Shown here: piece after piece, positions 33,708 to 42,497 of the stretch | Position numbering within the stretch: the stretch's first letter is position 1 | How the letters are laid out: every line of letters starts with the position of its first letter | From: Salipiger sp. H15 | GTDB lineage: Bacteria; Pseudomonadota; Alphaproteobacteria; Rhodobacterales; Rhodobacteraceae | Assembly (NCBI RefSeq): GCF_040409955.1 | Contig: NZ_CP123389.1 | Span: 62,001 to 126,000 of the forward strand | Length of the DNA: 64,000 nt | Direction of reading: 5' to 3' | The notes under the pieces: model-generated | What the model was told of the DNA's origin: nothing | Seen by the model: the letters and a program-made list of their open reading frames with translations, nothing else | The model's database searches: none | Program-made: the position numbers and the translations under genes

Positions 33708-35534
33708 TCAGTCGAAGACCCGCTGCCTGCCGGCATTGGCCTCGTATTTCTCGCGCGCCGCCTCGAGCCGCTCCGGCCCGCCGACCTGCGGCACGGCCAC
33801 GTCCCACCAGTGCCCGCCCGCGCCGGTGCCGGGCACCGCCGTGGTGTCGATGACGATCACCGTGGGAATGTCGCGCCCGCGCGCGGCGACGATCTTCGCC
33901 TCGAGCTCGGCGATGCTGCCCGCCTTCTCGGCATGCGCGCCCATCGCGGCGGCATGGGCGACGAAGTCGATCTCGGGCTGCACCTCGACGTTGCTGTCGC
34001 GGTACATGTTGTTGAACTCCGCCCCGCCGCACTCGATCTGCAGCCGGTTGATGCAACCGTAGCCGCGGTTGTCGGTGAGCACCGTGGTGAAGGGCACCCG
34101 CCGCATCACCGCGGTCGCGAGCTCGGAGTTGGCCATCATGTAGGAGCCGTCGCCGACGAAGCAGATCACCTCCTTGCCGGGCGCGGCGAGCTTGATGCCC
34201 ATGGCACCGGCGAGCTCGTAACCCATGCAGGAATAGCCGTATTCCATGTGATAGCCGCCCTCGGCCGCCTGCCAGAGCACCTGCAGCGCGCCCGGCATGG
34301 TGCCCGCGGCGCACATGACGACGGTGTCCTTCGTCGCCACCCGCTGCACCGCGCCGATCACCTGCGCATCGCTGGGCAGACCCGCCGCGTTCGGCGCGGC
34401 GGTCACCTGCGCCACCGTCTCATGCCAGCCGGTCCGCGCCGCCGGATCGTGCCAGCCGAAAGCGCGGTCCCCCAGCCCCGCGCCCAACTTCTCGAGCACC
34501 ACCCTGGCATCACCCACCACCGGCGCCGCCCCATGCTTCTGTGCGTCGTACCCCGAGAGGTTGACCGAAAGCAGCCGCCGCCCCTCTGCGCCGAACACCG
34601 TCCACGAGCCGGTGGTGAAATCCTGGAACCGCGTGCCGACACCGAGGATGAGGTCCGCGCGCGCCGCCAATTCATTGCCGCAGGCAGACCCCGTGACGCC
34701 GGGCGAGCCGAAGTTCATCTCGTGCTCCCACGAAAGCCCGCCCTTGCCGGCCTGCGTCTCCACGACCGGAATGCCGTGGCGCGTGGCAAACTCCGCCAGC
34801 ACCCCCTCGGCGCCGGAGTAGAGCACGCCGCCGCCCGAGACGATCAGCGGCCGCTCGGCGCCCTGGAGCATCTCCAGCGCCGCCTCGAGCTCGACCGGGT
34901 CCGGCTCAGGCCGGCGGATGCGCCAGACGCGCGGTTCGAAGAACGCCTCGGGATAGTCATAGGCCTCCGCCTGCACGTCCTGACAAAACGCCAAAGTCAC
35001 CGGGCCGCAATTGGCCGGGTCGGTCATCGCCTGCAGGGCCCGCGGCAGGCAGGTCAGCAGGTGCTCGGGCCGGGTGATGCGGTCGAAGTAGCGCGACACC
35101 GGGCGGAAGCAGTCGTTGGCCGAGACCGTGCCGTCGCCCCAGTCCTCGATCTGCTGCAGCACCGGGTCGGGCCGGCGGTTGGCAAAGACATCGCCCGGGA
35201 TGAGCAGCAGCGGCAGGCGGTTCACATGCGCCAGCGCCGCGGCGGTCACCATGTTGGTCGCGCCCGGCCCGATCGAGGAGGTCACCGCCATCGCCCGCCG
35301 CCGCCGCTTGGTCTTGGCATAGGCGATGGCGGCATGGGCCATGGTCTGCTCGTTCTGCCCGCGCCAGGTGGGCAGCGCCTCGCCGATGCCGTGCAGCGCC
35401 TCGCCGATCCCCGCCACGTTGCCGTGCCCGAAGATCGCCCAGACCCTCTCGACGAAGCGCTCGCCCTCCTCGGTCATCTGCACCGAGAGCCATCTCATCA
35501 TCGCCTGCGCCGCCGTCAGCCGGATCATGCCCAT
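33708..35534 (-). CDS. iolD: 3D-(3,5/4)-trihydroxycyclohexane-1,2-dione hydrolase
   Basis: A 608-residue thiamine-diphosphate enzyme that opens the inositol ring to 5-deoxy-glucuronate. Three TPP-family domains are visible: the N-terminal part with the catalytic Glu region VWAIFGHGNVAGIGEAL and SSIGPGATNMVTAAALAHVNRLP; a central domain; and a C-terminal domain with MEYGYSCMGYELAGAMGIKLA and the diphosphate/metal motif VGDGSYMMANSELATAV through TDNRGYGCINRLQ. The length matches IolD. Start at 35534 chosen from a GGGAG upstream; an alternative ATG lies two codons later. Confidence 0.93.
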   Translation of the reverse strand: MGMIRLTAAQAMMRWLSVQMTEEGERFVERVWAIFGHGNVAGIGEALHGIGEALPTWRGQNEQTMAHAAIAYAKTKRRRRAMAVTSSIGPGATNMVTAAALAHVNRLPLLLIPGDVFANRRPDPVLQQIEDWGDGTVSANDCFRPVSRYFDRITRPEHLLTCLPRALQAMTDPANCGPVTLAFCQDVQAEAYDYPEAFFEPRVWRIRRPEPDPVELEAALEMLQGAERPLIVSGGGVLYSGAEGVLAEFATRHGIPVVETQAGKGGLSWEHEMNFGSPGVTGSACGNELAARADLILGVGTRFQDFTTGSWTVFGAEGRRLLSVNLSGYDAQKHGAAPVVGDARVVLEKLGAGLGDRAFGWHDPAARTGWHETVAQVTAAPNAAGLPSDAQVIGAVQRVATKDTVVMCAAGTMPGALQVLWQAAEGGYHMEYGYSCMGYELAGAMGIKLAAPGKEVICFVGDGSYMMANSELATAVMRRVPFTTVLTDNRGYGCINRLQIECGGAEFNNMYRDSNVEVQPEIDFVAHAAAMGAHAEKAGSIAELEAKIVAARGRDIPTVIVIDTTAVPGTGAGGHWWDVAVPQVGGPERLEAAREKYEANAGRQRVFD

Positions 35535-35595
35535 CGCCTCATCTCCCACTCGGCCAGCCGCGGCCGTTTCCACATGGTCCAAATATCCCGGGGGA

Positions 35596-35627
35596 GTCTG
35601 CCGCAGGCAGACGGGGGCAGAGCCCCC
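35596..35627. repeat. Double hairpin in the iolC-iolD gap, REP-like
   Basis: In the 110-bp gap two perfect hairpins are adjacent: GTCTGCC-GCA-GGCAGAC (35596-35612) and GGGGGC-AGA-GCCCCC (35613-35627). The preceding ATATCCCGGGGGA resembles a palindromic intergenic element that I recall as frequent in roseobacter genomes. It probably shapes the mRNA between the two genes or is a copy of a dispersed repeat. Confidence 0.5.
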
Positions 35628-35644
35628 TCCCTGTTCGCCGTCCT

Positions 35645-37558
35645 TCATGCCGCCACCTCCCGCGCCCCGGCCCGCGCCCGGTCCCAGAGCGCGCAGAGCC
35701 GGGCGTAGCGCGCCGCCATCTGCTCCACCGCCTCGCCATCCGAGATCGCGCCGCCCATCCAGGCCCGCGCCGCGTCGCCGAAAATCGTCCGGCCCACGGC
35801 AAAGCCCTTCACGAGCGGCTGGCGCGCGGCGAGCGCGAAGCTCTCGGCCAGCTCCTCCTCCGGCGCGTCGAGACCCAGCACCACGATGCCGCGGGTGCGC
35901 GGGTCGTTCTCCTCGATCGCCGCCACGGCCTTGGCCCAGGCCGCCTCGCTGCGGAACGGCTCGAGCTTCCACCAGTCAGGGCAGATGCCGAGCGCGTAGA
36001 AGCGGCGGATCACCTGCGCCGTGGTCTCGTCGTTCACAGGGCCGACCTTCGAGGGGATCACCTCCAGCAGGAACTCCAGCCCGCTCCGCCGCGCGGCGGT
36101 GAAGAGCCGCAGCACTGTCTCCTCCTGCGCGGCCCAGGTCGCGGCATCGTCCTCGGGGTGGCAGAAGCACAGGCACTTCACCACCTGATCCCGCGGCCAT
36201 TCCCTGAGCCCGCCAATGTCCGGGCCCAGTTCGGGCTCGAGCATCAGCGGCCGCGAGCCGGGCCATTCCACCGGGCGGCCGATCCAGAGCCCTGTGCCCT
36301 CGGCGCGGTAGAGCGCCTCGCGTCCGAGCCGCCCGTCGCAGAGGATGCCGAAGCCCCCCTGCCCGCCCGCCACCTCCTGCGCCGCCCGCAGGCAGAGCTG
36401 CTTGAAAGCGCCGATCTTCTCGGGGCATGCGCCGGCCATCTCTTCCATCTGGCTGCGGTGGTCGAAGGCGAAGACGCGCATGGTCAACCAGTCGCCCTTG
36501 CGGTTCGTCGCCCAATGCACCTGCTCGAGCGCGGCGTCGTTGCGCAGGTCCCTTCGCTGGATGCCGCGCTCGAAGAAATACTGCAGTTCCTCCCAGCTCG
36601 GGTAAGCCGGGGTGCAGCCGTGGCGCGAGACGGCGAAAGCGCCGCAGGCGTTGGCGTATTTCAGCGTCGTCGGCCAGTCCTCGCCATCGAGCCAGCCCTT
36701 CAGCAAGCCCGACATGAACCCGTCGCCGGCCCCCAGCACGTTGAACACCTCGATCGGGAAACCCGGCCCGGTCTGACCGTCATCGAGGCTGTCCGGGATC
36801 GCGCCCTCGAAGGCCGTCGCGCCCATCGGTCCGCGCTTGCAGACCAGCACCGCCTCCGAGACCCTGCGCACGTTGCGCAGCGCCTCGAGCGTGTCGGTCG
36901 AGCCGCCGGCGATGTGGAACTCCTCCTCGGTGCCGACGATCAGGTCGAAGAGGTGCAGCGTGGATTGCAGCTGCGCGGTGACCTCGGCGCTCTCGGCAAA
37001 GCGGCTCTCGCCGTCGCCGTGGCCGAGCACGCCCCAGAGGTTCGGGCGGTAGTCGATGTCGAGCGCGGTCCGCGCGCCGTGCTTCTTGGCAAGCGCCAGC
37101 GCCTTCAGCACCGCCGCGCGGGTGTTCGCGTGGCTGAGGTGCGTGCCCGTCGGCACGACCGCCCGCGCGGAGGCGATGAACGCCTCGTCGATGTCCTCCT
37201 CGCAGAGCGCCATGTCGGCGCAGTTCTCGCGGTAAAAGATCAGCGGGAACTGCTCGCGGTCGCGGATGCCGAGGATGACCAGCGCGGTCAGCCGCTCGGG
37301 GTCGGTCTTGACGCCGCGCGTCTCGACCCCCTCGCGGGCAAGCTGCTCGAGGATGAAGCGCCCCATGTGCTCGTTCCCAACGCGGGAGATCAGTGCCGAT
37401 TTCATCCCGAGCCGCGCGGTGCCGCAGGCAATGTTGGTGGGCGAGCCGCCGATGTACTTCTCGAAGCTGCCCATGTCCTCCAGCCGGCCGCCGATCTGCG
37501 CGCCGTAGAAATCCACGCCCGCGCGCCCGATGGTGATCACGTCCAAACTCTTGCTCAT
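35645..37558 (-). CDS. iolC: 5-Dehydro-2-deoxygluconokinase fused to DUF2090 domain
   Basis: A 637-residue two-domain protein. Residues 1 to about 325 are a PfkB/ribokinase-type kinase (VITIGRAGVDFYGAQIGGRL, KYIGGSPTNIACGTARLG, and the catalytic Asp and anion hole in NVLGAGDGFMSGLLKGW) that phosphorylates 5-dehydro-2-deoxygluconate. The rest, from about LTMRVFAFDHRSQMEEM onward, is a DUF2090 TIM-barrel domain resembling class I aldolases (LLEVIPSKVG, VGRTIFGDAA). In clusters with this fusion, a separate IolJ aldolase is often missing, and none is seen here, so the second domain may cleave the kinase product. The start follows GAGG by 8 bases. Confidence 0.92.
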   Translation of the reverse strand: MSKSLDVITIGRAGVDFYGAQIGGRLEDMGSFEKYIGGSPTNIACGTARLGMKSALISRVGNEHMGRFILEQLAREGVETRGVKTDPERLTALVILGIRDREQFPLIFYRENCADMALCEEDIDEAFIASARAVVPTGTHLSHANTRAAVLKALALAKKHGARTALDIDYRPNLWGVLGHGDGESRFAESAEVTAQLQSTLHLFDLIVGTEEEFHIAGGSTDTLEALRNVRRVSEAVLVCKRGPMGATAFEGAIPDSLDDGQTGPGFPIEVFNVLGAGDGFMSGLLKGWLDGEDWPTTLKYANACGAFAVSRHGCTPAYPSWEELQYFFERGIQRRDLRNDAALEQVHWATNRKGDWLTMRVFAFDHRSQMEEMAGACPEKIGAFKQLCLRAAQEVAGGQGGFGILCDGRLGREALYRAEGTGLWIGRPVEWPGSRPLMLEPELGPDIGGLREWPRDQVVKCLCFCHPEDDAATWAAQEETVLRLFTAARRSGLEFLLEVIPSKVGPVNDETTAQVIRRFYALGICPDWWKLEPFRSEAAWAKAVAAIEENDPRTRGIVVLGLDAPEEELAESFALAARQPLVKGFAVGRTIFGDAARAWMGGAISDGEAVEQMAARYARLCALWDRARAGAREVAA

Positions 37559-37644
37559 CTGTCGTCCTCTGGCTGTCCCGCGGCGCGGGCCTATCGGGGA
37601 GTTGCGGGTGCCGCGCCGCGCGGGAGGAGGGCGCAGCACCCTGT

Positions 37645-37676
37645 TCCGGGCGGCCAAGGGAGAGCGGCCGCCCGGA
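37645..37676 (-). promoter_or_regulatory. Perfect 11-bp hairpin between iolI and iolC
   Basis: TCCGGGCGGCC (37645-37655) and GGCCGCCCGGA (37666-37676) are fully complementary around a 10-base loop. The structure begins 4 bases after the iolI stop in the direction of transcription and has no T-tract, so mRNA processing, stabilisation or partial termination is more likely than a simple terminator. Confidence 0.6.
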
Positions 37677-37679
37677 CGT

Positions 37680-38477
37680 TCAGACCTTGGCCACCACGCC
37701 CTCGCGCACGAAGGCGATGCTCTCGGCCAGCGCCGCTTCGGGGTCCGGGAGCGCATGGACCTCCTCGGCGAAGGGCTCGAAGGAGAAGGGGCCGTCGTAG
37801 CCCGCCGCCAGCAGCGCGCGGATCTGCGGCAGGTTGCCGAGTCGGTCACCCGCATCCACCAGTACCCGGTGCGCATCGAGCATGTCCTCGACCGCGACGC
37901 CGGGATCGGTCACGCCGGAGATGTGCACGAGCCCGGTCCATTCGGGGAAGATCTCGGTCTCACCGGCGAGGGTGTGGTGGAAGGTGTCGTGCATCAGCCG
38001 GAAGACATCCTCGCCCCCCGCCGCCTCGATCGCTGCGATGGCATCCGCCTTGCGACGCAGCGAGGAGACCGGGAAACCGAGCGGCTCGACCAGCCCGGTG
38101 ATCCCGCGCGCGCGCAGGATCGGGGCGAGGTTCCGCAGCGCCTCGACGAGCTGCGCCTCGGGCACCGGCGTGCCGTCGTTGAGCGGGCAGAGCACCAGCG
38201 CCTTCGCGCCGCAGTCGCGGGCGTAGTCGGCCATCCTCTCGGCCCGCTCCGGCAGGTCGCCCGACCAGACGTTGAACGGGTAGAGCGCGTTGATCGACAG
38301 GATCTCGACCCCCGCCGCCGCGGCCGCGGCTTTCACCGCATCGGGCGCGACATTGTTCATCACGTCGGGGATGTCGTTGCGGATCTCGACCCCGGTGGAG
38401 CCGAGCCGCCTGGCCATGGCGAAGACTTCCTCGACCGAGAGCTTCGGCGCGCAGATGTGGTTGATCGCGAACTCCAT
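37680..38477 (-). CDS. iolI: 2-Keto-myo-inositol isomerase, IolI type
   Basis: A 265-residue xylose-isomerase-like TIM barrel starting MEFAINHICAPKLSVEEVFAMARRL, an opening shared with IolI of rhizobia and relatives. Further blocks are STGVEIRNDIPDV, GLVEPLGFPVSSLRRKA, MHDTFHHTLAGE, VHISGVTDP and PFSFEPFAEEVH, holding the metal ligands (two Glu, Asp, His). IolI interconverts 2-keto-myo-inositol and the 1-keto isomer, letting D-chiro-inositol enter the route. The second ATG at 38477 has TGAGG eight bases upstream and is preferred over the one six bases earlier. Confidence 0.82.
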   Translation of the reverse strand: MEFAINHICAPKLSVEEVFAMARRLGSTGVEIRNDIPDVMNNVAPDAVKAAAAAAGVEILSINALYPFNVWSGDLPERAERMADYARDCGAKALVLCPLNDGTPVPEAQLVEALRNLAPILRARGITGLVEPLGFPVSSLRRKADAIAAIEAAGGEDVFRLMHDTFHHTLAGETEIFPEWTGLVHISGVTDPGVAVEDMLDAHRVLVDAGDRLGNLPQIRALLAAGYDGPFSFEPFAEEVHALPDPEAALAESIAFVREGVVAKV

Positions 38478-38487
38478 GGGCATGTCC

Positions 38488-39498
38488 TCAGGCGTAGAGC
38501 GCGGGGCGCTCGGGGTTGGTGATGGCGATGGCGGCGCCATCGCTCTCCTGCGCCTTCACGCAGGCGTCGCAGGTCACGGCGGCCATGTAGCCGTCCCAGG
38601 AGGTCGGGCCGGTGGCGGTGCCCGCCGAGGCGGCCTTGATGAAATCCTGCAGCTCGGTGTCGTAGCTGGCGACGAAGCGGTCCTTCCAGTCGGTCAGGAT
38701 CGCATTCTGAAGCGTGGCGTTGAGGCGCATCTGGATGGCCATGGGCTCGGGCAGCCGGGCGATGCCTTCCTCGCCGACGACCTCGCACTGGATGTCGTAG
38801 CCGTACTTGCAGTTCACGTAGATCTCGGTGGTGATCACCACGCCCTTGGCTGTGGTCAGCGTGACGATCTGCGGATCGCGCAGATTGGCGTGGGTGGCGG
38901 CGCAGCTGCGCGGGAAGGTGACGCGAGCCGAGACGTAGTCGTCCCCCAGCAACCAGCGGAACACGTCGATCTCGTGCACGAAGGTGTCGTGGATCGCCAT
39001 GGGGGTCACGTATTGCTCGGGCACGGTCGGGTTGCGGTGCGCGGCATGGACCATGATCGGCGCGCCGGTGCGGGTCTCGACCGCCTGCTTGAGCGCGACG
39101 TAGCCCGCGTCGTAGCGGCGCATGAAGCCGACCTGCACCAGCCGCTTGCCACCCGCCACCTCGGCATCGACGATGCGCTTGGCGCCCTCGGCGGTGGTGG
39201 CGAGGGGTTTCTCGCAGAAGCAGGGCTTGCCGGCGGCGATGGCGGCAAGGACATAGGCCTCGTGCGTGGAGCCGGTCGAGCAGACCAGCACCGCGTCGAC
39301 GTCTGCCGCGGCGATCAGGTCCTCGCCGCGCTCGTAGACCGTGGCCTGCGGCGCGAACTCGGCCTGCACCGCGCGGGCAGCCTCGGGGTTGTAGTCGCTG
39401 AGCGCGACCACCTCCGCCCCCGCCAGCACATGCTGCAACCGCCGCGTGTGATCGCGCCCGATCATCCCCGTGCCGATGACACCGATTTTCAAAGTCAT
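38488..39498 (-). CDS. iolG: Inositol 2-dehydrogenase, Bacillus IolG type
   Basis: A 336-residue NAD-dependent dehydrogenase. Its blocks [108 protein letters not shown] and [18 protein letters not shown] follow Bacillus subtilis IolG nearly word for word as I recall it. It should oxidise myo-inositol and possibly D-chiro-inositol at C2. It lies 10 bp from both iolI and iolH. The locus also carries an IdhA-type enzyme, so the two may prefer different isomers. Confidence 0.92.
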   Translation of the reverse strand: MTLKIGVIGTGMIGRDHTRRLQHVLAGAEVVALSDYNPEAARAVQAEFAPQATVYERGEDLIAAADVDAVLVCSTGSTHEAYVLAAIAAGKPCFCEKPLATTAEGAKRIVDAEVAGGKRLVQVGFMRRYDAGYVALKQAVETRTGAPIMVHAAHRNPTVPEQYVTPMAIHDTFVHEIDVFRWLLGDDYVSARVTFPRSCAATHANLRDPQIVTLTTAKGVVITTEIYVNCKYGYDIQCEVVGEEGIARLPEPMAIQMRLNATLQNAILTDWKDRFVASYDTELQDFIKAASAGTATGPTSWDGYMAAVTCDACVKAQESDGAAIAITNPERPALYA

Positions 39499-39508
39499 TT
39501 CCGAGACC

Positions 39509-40408
39509 TCACTTGAAGTGCTTGTCGATAAGGCGCTGCATTTCCGCGCGCATGAACCTGCCGGACTCGTCGGCCCTGTCCTCCCAGGCGAAGACGCAGG
39601 CGGTCATGATCCCGTCGAAGCCGATCTCGGCCAGCGTCCGGTAGAAGTCGTCCCACGGCACCTCGCCCTGGCCGATGTTCAGGTGCTGGTGCACCCGCGC
39701 CTGGGTGCCCGGCGGGTTGAGAATGTAGCGCAGGCCAGAGCTGGCCTTGTGGTTGAACGTGTCGGCGATGTGCACATGCGCGAGCACGTCGGCGCAGTCG
39801 CGCAGCATCGCCACGGTGTCGTCGCCGAAATAGAAGGTGTGCGGGCAGCAGTAGAGGAACCTGACCCGCGGGCTGTTCACCGTGCGGATGAGATCGACCG
39901 AGGGCTGCAGCGTCTCGACCCAGTCCTCGGGGTGCGGCTCGATGTGCAGGGTGATGCCCTCGCGCTCGAAGACCGGGACAAGTTCCTCCATCGAGCGCCA
40001 CCAGGCGTCCTCGCAGGCCTCGATCATCGACCCTGTGTGGCAGCAGTAGCAGCTGCCCTTGTCCGGATGCGGGCCGCGGCCGAACTCGCTGTTCATCGTG
40101 TCGACGCCCAGCTCGACGGCGATCTCGATGGCGCGGCGCCAGTGCTTCACGGCGGCGCGGCGCTCGTCCTCGTCGTTGCTGGCCCAGCGGTACATCGGCA
40201 GCAGCGAGGCGATGCCGACCTTCGCGTCCGAGAGCGCTCGTTTGAACGTCCTGACCCGGCCCGGGAACACCCGCGGCGCCTTGAACCATTCGAGGAAATC
40301 CCCGCGCGGGCTGAGTTCGATCCAGTCATACCCCAGCTCGGCCACCTTGGACGGCAGCGCTTCGAGACTGAGATGGCGGTGCATGAAGGGGTCGAGGGCG
40401 ATCTTCAT
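39509..40408 (-). CDS. iolH: IolH-like sugar phosphate isomerase/epimerase
   Basis: A 299-residue TIM barrel beginning [21 protein letters not shown], with [60 protein letters not shown] and [17 protein letters not shown]. This set is found in IolH proteins of inositol clusters, whose reaction has not been settled. An insertion after [11 protein letters not shown] carries three cysteines within CYCCHTG, which I do not recall in IolH of actinobacteria and which could hold metal. AAGGAG precedes the start. It follows the transporter ATPase gene across a strong hairpin. Confidence 0.8.
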   Translation of the reverse strand: MKIALDPFMHRHLSLEALPSKVAELGYDWIELSPRGDFLEWFKAPRVFPGRVRTFKRALSDAKVGIASLLPMYRWASNDEDERRAAVKHWRRAIEIAVELGVDTMNSEFGRGPHPDKGSCYCCHTGSMIEACEDAWWRSMEELVPVFEREGITLHIEPHPEDWVETLQPSVDLIRTVNSPRVRFLYCCPHTFYFGDDTVAMLRDCADVLAHVHIADTFNHKASSGLRYILNPPGTQARVHQHLNIGQGEVPWDDFYRTLAEIGFDGIMTACVFAWEDRADESGRFMRAEMQRLIDKHFK

Positions 40409-40473
40409 GGGGGGCTCCTTGGGTGGCCGCCTGCGCGGCGCAGTCACGTGTCGTTCGGCAAACCTCTCCCGCT

Positions 40474-40546
40474 CCCCTTCCGCGAAGGGGATGGCGGTCT
40501 GCGCTCCTGTCTTGGCGGGACGCCCGGCGAGTGGGACCGGGCGTCC
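40474..40546 (-). promoter_or_regulatory. Two hairpins between transporter and iolH
   Basis: GGACGCCCGG (40518-40527) pairs perfectly with CCGGGCGTCC (40537-40546) around 9 bases, starting 14 bases after the ATPase stop in the direction of transcription. A second perfect stem, CCCCTTC-CGC-GAAGGGG, follows at 40474-40490. They separate the importer genes from the catabolic genes in the same transcript. Confidence 0.6.
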
Positions 40547-40559
40547 CCGGGGGGACGGC

Positions 40560-41330
40560 CTACGCCGCGCCGGCGAATTCTTCCTGGGTCTTGGCGCCGG
40601 TGATGTAGGCCACCACGTCCTGTCCGTCGGTCTCGTGCTTGCGCAGGTTGGCGACGATGCGGCCGCGGCGGAACACCACGATCCGGTCGCAGATATCCAT
40701 GACCTGCCGCATGTTGTGGCTGATCAGGATCACCGGCTCGCCCTGCGATTTCAGCGTGTGCAGGATGTTCTCGACCTGCGCGGTCTCCTGCACGCCAAGC
40801 GCGGCGGTGGGCTCGTCCATGATGATCAGCTTGGACTTGAAGGTGGCGGTCCGGGCGATCGCGACGCACTGCCGCTGCCCGCCCGACATGTTCTGGATGG
40901 TGTTGTTGATGTTGGGGATCTTCACCCCGGTCTTCTTGAGCCCTTCCAGCGTCGCCTTGCGCATCCCCTTGTAGTCGAGGATCGAGAACGGCCCGAGCCG
41001 GAAGCGCACCATCTCGCGGCCGAGGAACAGGTTGTCCGGCACGTTGAGGTGATCGGCCAGCGCGAGGTTCTGGAACACGGTCTCGATCCCGGCCTCGCGG
41101 GCCTCGAGCGGGCTCTTGAACTCGACGTAGTCGCCGTCGAACCAGATCTTGCCCGAGGTGCGCTGCTCGACCGCGGTGATCTGGCGCACGAAGGTCGACT
41201 TGCCCGCGCCGTTGTCTCCCATGATCGCCACGGCCTCGCCCCGGCGGATTTCGAAATCGGCCCCCTCGAGGGCATGGACCCCGCCGTAGCGCTTGGTCAG
41301 GTTCTCGGTTTTCAGAACGATGTCCGACAT
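40560..41330 (-). CDS. Sugar ABC transporter ATPase, one-domain type, inositol importer
   Basis: A 256-residue ATPase with one nucleotide-binding domain: Walker A GDNGAGKST, Q-loop in FQNLALADHL, signature MSGGQRQC, Walker B LIIMDEPTAAL and switch His in ISHNMRQVM. Most monosaccharide importers of the RbsA class have two such domains in about 500 residues; this short form matches FrcA-type ATPases of alphaproteobacteria, which work as homodimers. It lies 13 bp from the permease gene. Substrate is inferred from its place in the inositol operon. Confidence 0.88.
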   Translation of the reverse strand: MSDIVLKTENLTKRYGGVHALEGADFEIRRGEAVAIMGDNGAGKSTFVRQITAVEQRTSGKIWFDGDYVEFKSPLEAREAGIETVFQNLALADHLNVPDNLFLGREMVRFRLGPFSILDYKGMRKATLEGLKKTGVKIPNINNTIQNMSGGQRQCVAIARTATFKSKLIIMDEPTAALGVQETAQVENILHTLKSQGEPVILISHNMRQVMDICDRIVVFRRGRIVANLRKHETDGQDVVAYITGAKTQEEFAGAA

Positions 41331-41343
41331 GTCCTCTCCTCCC

Positions 41344-42420
41344 TCAGATCCGGTCCGAATGGCGGGACTGGCGCCACTGGTCGAGCACCACGGCCCCGAC
41401 GATGATCGCGCCCTTGACCATCTCCTGGTAGTAGGCGTCGAGCTTGAGGAACGTGAACCCCGAGATGATCACCCCGAAGATCAGCGCGCCCAGAACCGTG
41501 CCCAGCACCGAGCCGCGGCCGCCCTGCAGCGAGATGCCCCCGATCACCGCCATGGCGATGGCGTCGAGCTCGTACATCACGCCCATGCCCGACTGCGCGG
41601 TGAGGTTCTTCGAGCTGAGCACGATGGCGGCGAGGGCCGAGAGCACGCCGGCGATGGTGTAGACCAGCACCTTGTGGCGGGCGACCTTGATGCCCGACAT
41701 GCGCGCCGCGGATTCCGACGAGCCGATGGCATAGGTGTGCTTGCCGTAGACGGTGTATTTCAGCGCGAGCCCGAAGAGGATGGCGACCCCGGCAAAGATC
41801 AGCACCGGCGTCATTCCCGCCCCCAGCGAGGCGTAGCTCTCGGTGGGGAAGGAGACCGGCTGACCCTTGGTCCACCACTTGGCGATGCCGCGGGCGGTCA
41901 CCATCATGCCCAGCGTCGCGATGAAGGGCGGGATGCGCGTGTAGGCGATGAAGAGCCCGTTGATCACCCCGGCGAGCAGCCCGCAGGCCAGCCCCACCAG
42001 TAGCGGCACCACGATCGGCAGATCCACCCAGCCCTGCGCGAAGAAGACCGCGCGGGTGTTCTCGGCGCCGTAGACCGTGCCCGCCTGCGCGAAGCTCATC
42101 GCGATCATCGCCGTCGCGCCCACCACCGAGCCCGAGCTGAGGTCGATCCCGCCCGAGATGATCACCTGGGTCACGCCGATGGCGATGATGCCGATGATCG
42201 AGACCTGCAGGATGATGATCTTGAGCCGCGCCGTGTTGAAGATCGCGTCGACGTTGTCGCGGGTGTTGAACAGGAAGCTGTCGTGCATGAACAGCCTCCC
42301 GAGAACCTCGAAGATCGCGACGATCAGGACCAGTGCCAGCGCCACGCCAAGTTCCGGCGGCAGGGCGCGCTTCTTCGGGTCGAAGGTCAGGCCGCCAATG
42401 CCGTGCGTCGTGTCAGTCAT
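41344..42420 (-). CDS. Sugar ABC transporter permease, inositol importer
   Basis: A 358-residue permease of the RbsC/FrcC family with about ten membrane spans. Family blocks are QVIISGGIDLSSGSVVGATAMI, YTRIPPFIATLGMMVTARGIA, YAIGSSESAARMSGIKVARHK and LDAIAMAVIGGISLQGGRGSVLGTVLGAL, the last being the cytoplasmic loop that docks to the ATPase. An N-terminal cytosolic segment of about 25 residues precedes the first span. It works with the binding protein and one-domain ATPase beside it, probably for inositol. Confidence 0.9.
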   Translation of the reverse strand: MTDTTHGIGGLTFDPKKRALPPELGVALALVLIVAIFEVLGRLFMHDSFLFNTRDNVDAIFNTARLKIIILQVSIIGIIAIGVTQVIISGGIDLSSGSVVGATAMIAMSFAQAGTVYGAENTRAVFFAQGWVDLPIVVPLLVGLACGLLAGVINGLFIAYTRIPPFIATLGMMVTARGIAKWWTKGQPVSFPTESYASLGAGMTPVLIFAGVAILFGLALKYTVYGKHTYAIGSSESAARMSGIKVARHKVLVYTIAGVLSALAAIVLSSKNLTAQSGMGVMYELDAIAMAVIGGISLQGGRGSVLGTVLGALIFGVIISGFTFLKLDAYYQEMVKGAIIVGAVVLDQWRQSRHSDRI

Positions 42421-42462
42421 GGGTTCTCCTCCAGCCCGGGCCCGGCCCGCGCGCCTCTCGAT

Positions 42463-42490
42463 CGGGGCGGCACGCCGTCGCGCCGCCCCG
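42463..42490 (-). promoter_or_regulatory. Perfect 9-bp hairpin after the binding-protein gene
   Basis: CGGGGCGGC (42463-42471) and GCCGCCCCG (42482-42490) flank a 10-base loop. It starts 7 bases after the binding-protein stop and precedes the permease gene. Such hairpins commonly protect the binding-protein message so that it is made in excess of the permease. Confidence 0.65.
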
Positions 42491-42497
42491 GTTCGGA

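Noticed and set aside
37680..38477. OtnI (2-oxo-tetronate isomerase) for the TIM-barrel gene
   Set aside because: Its opening and inner motifs match IolI of inositol clusters, and it lies inside the iol operon.
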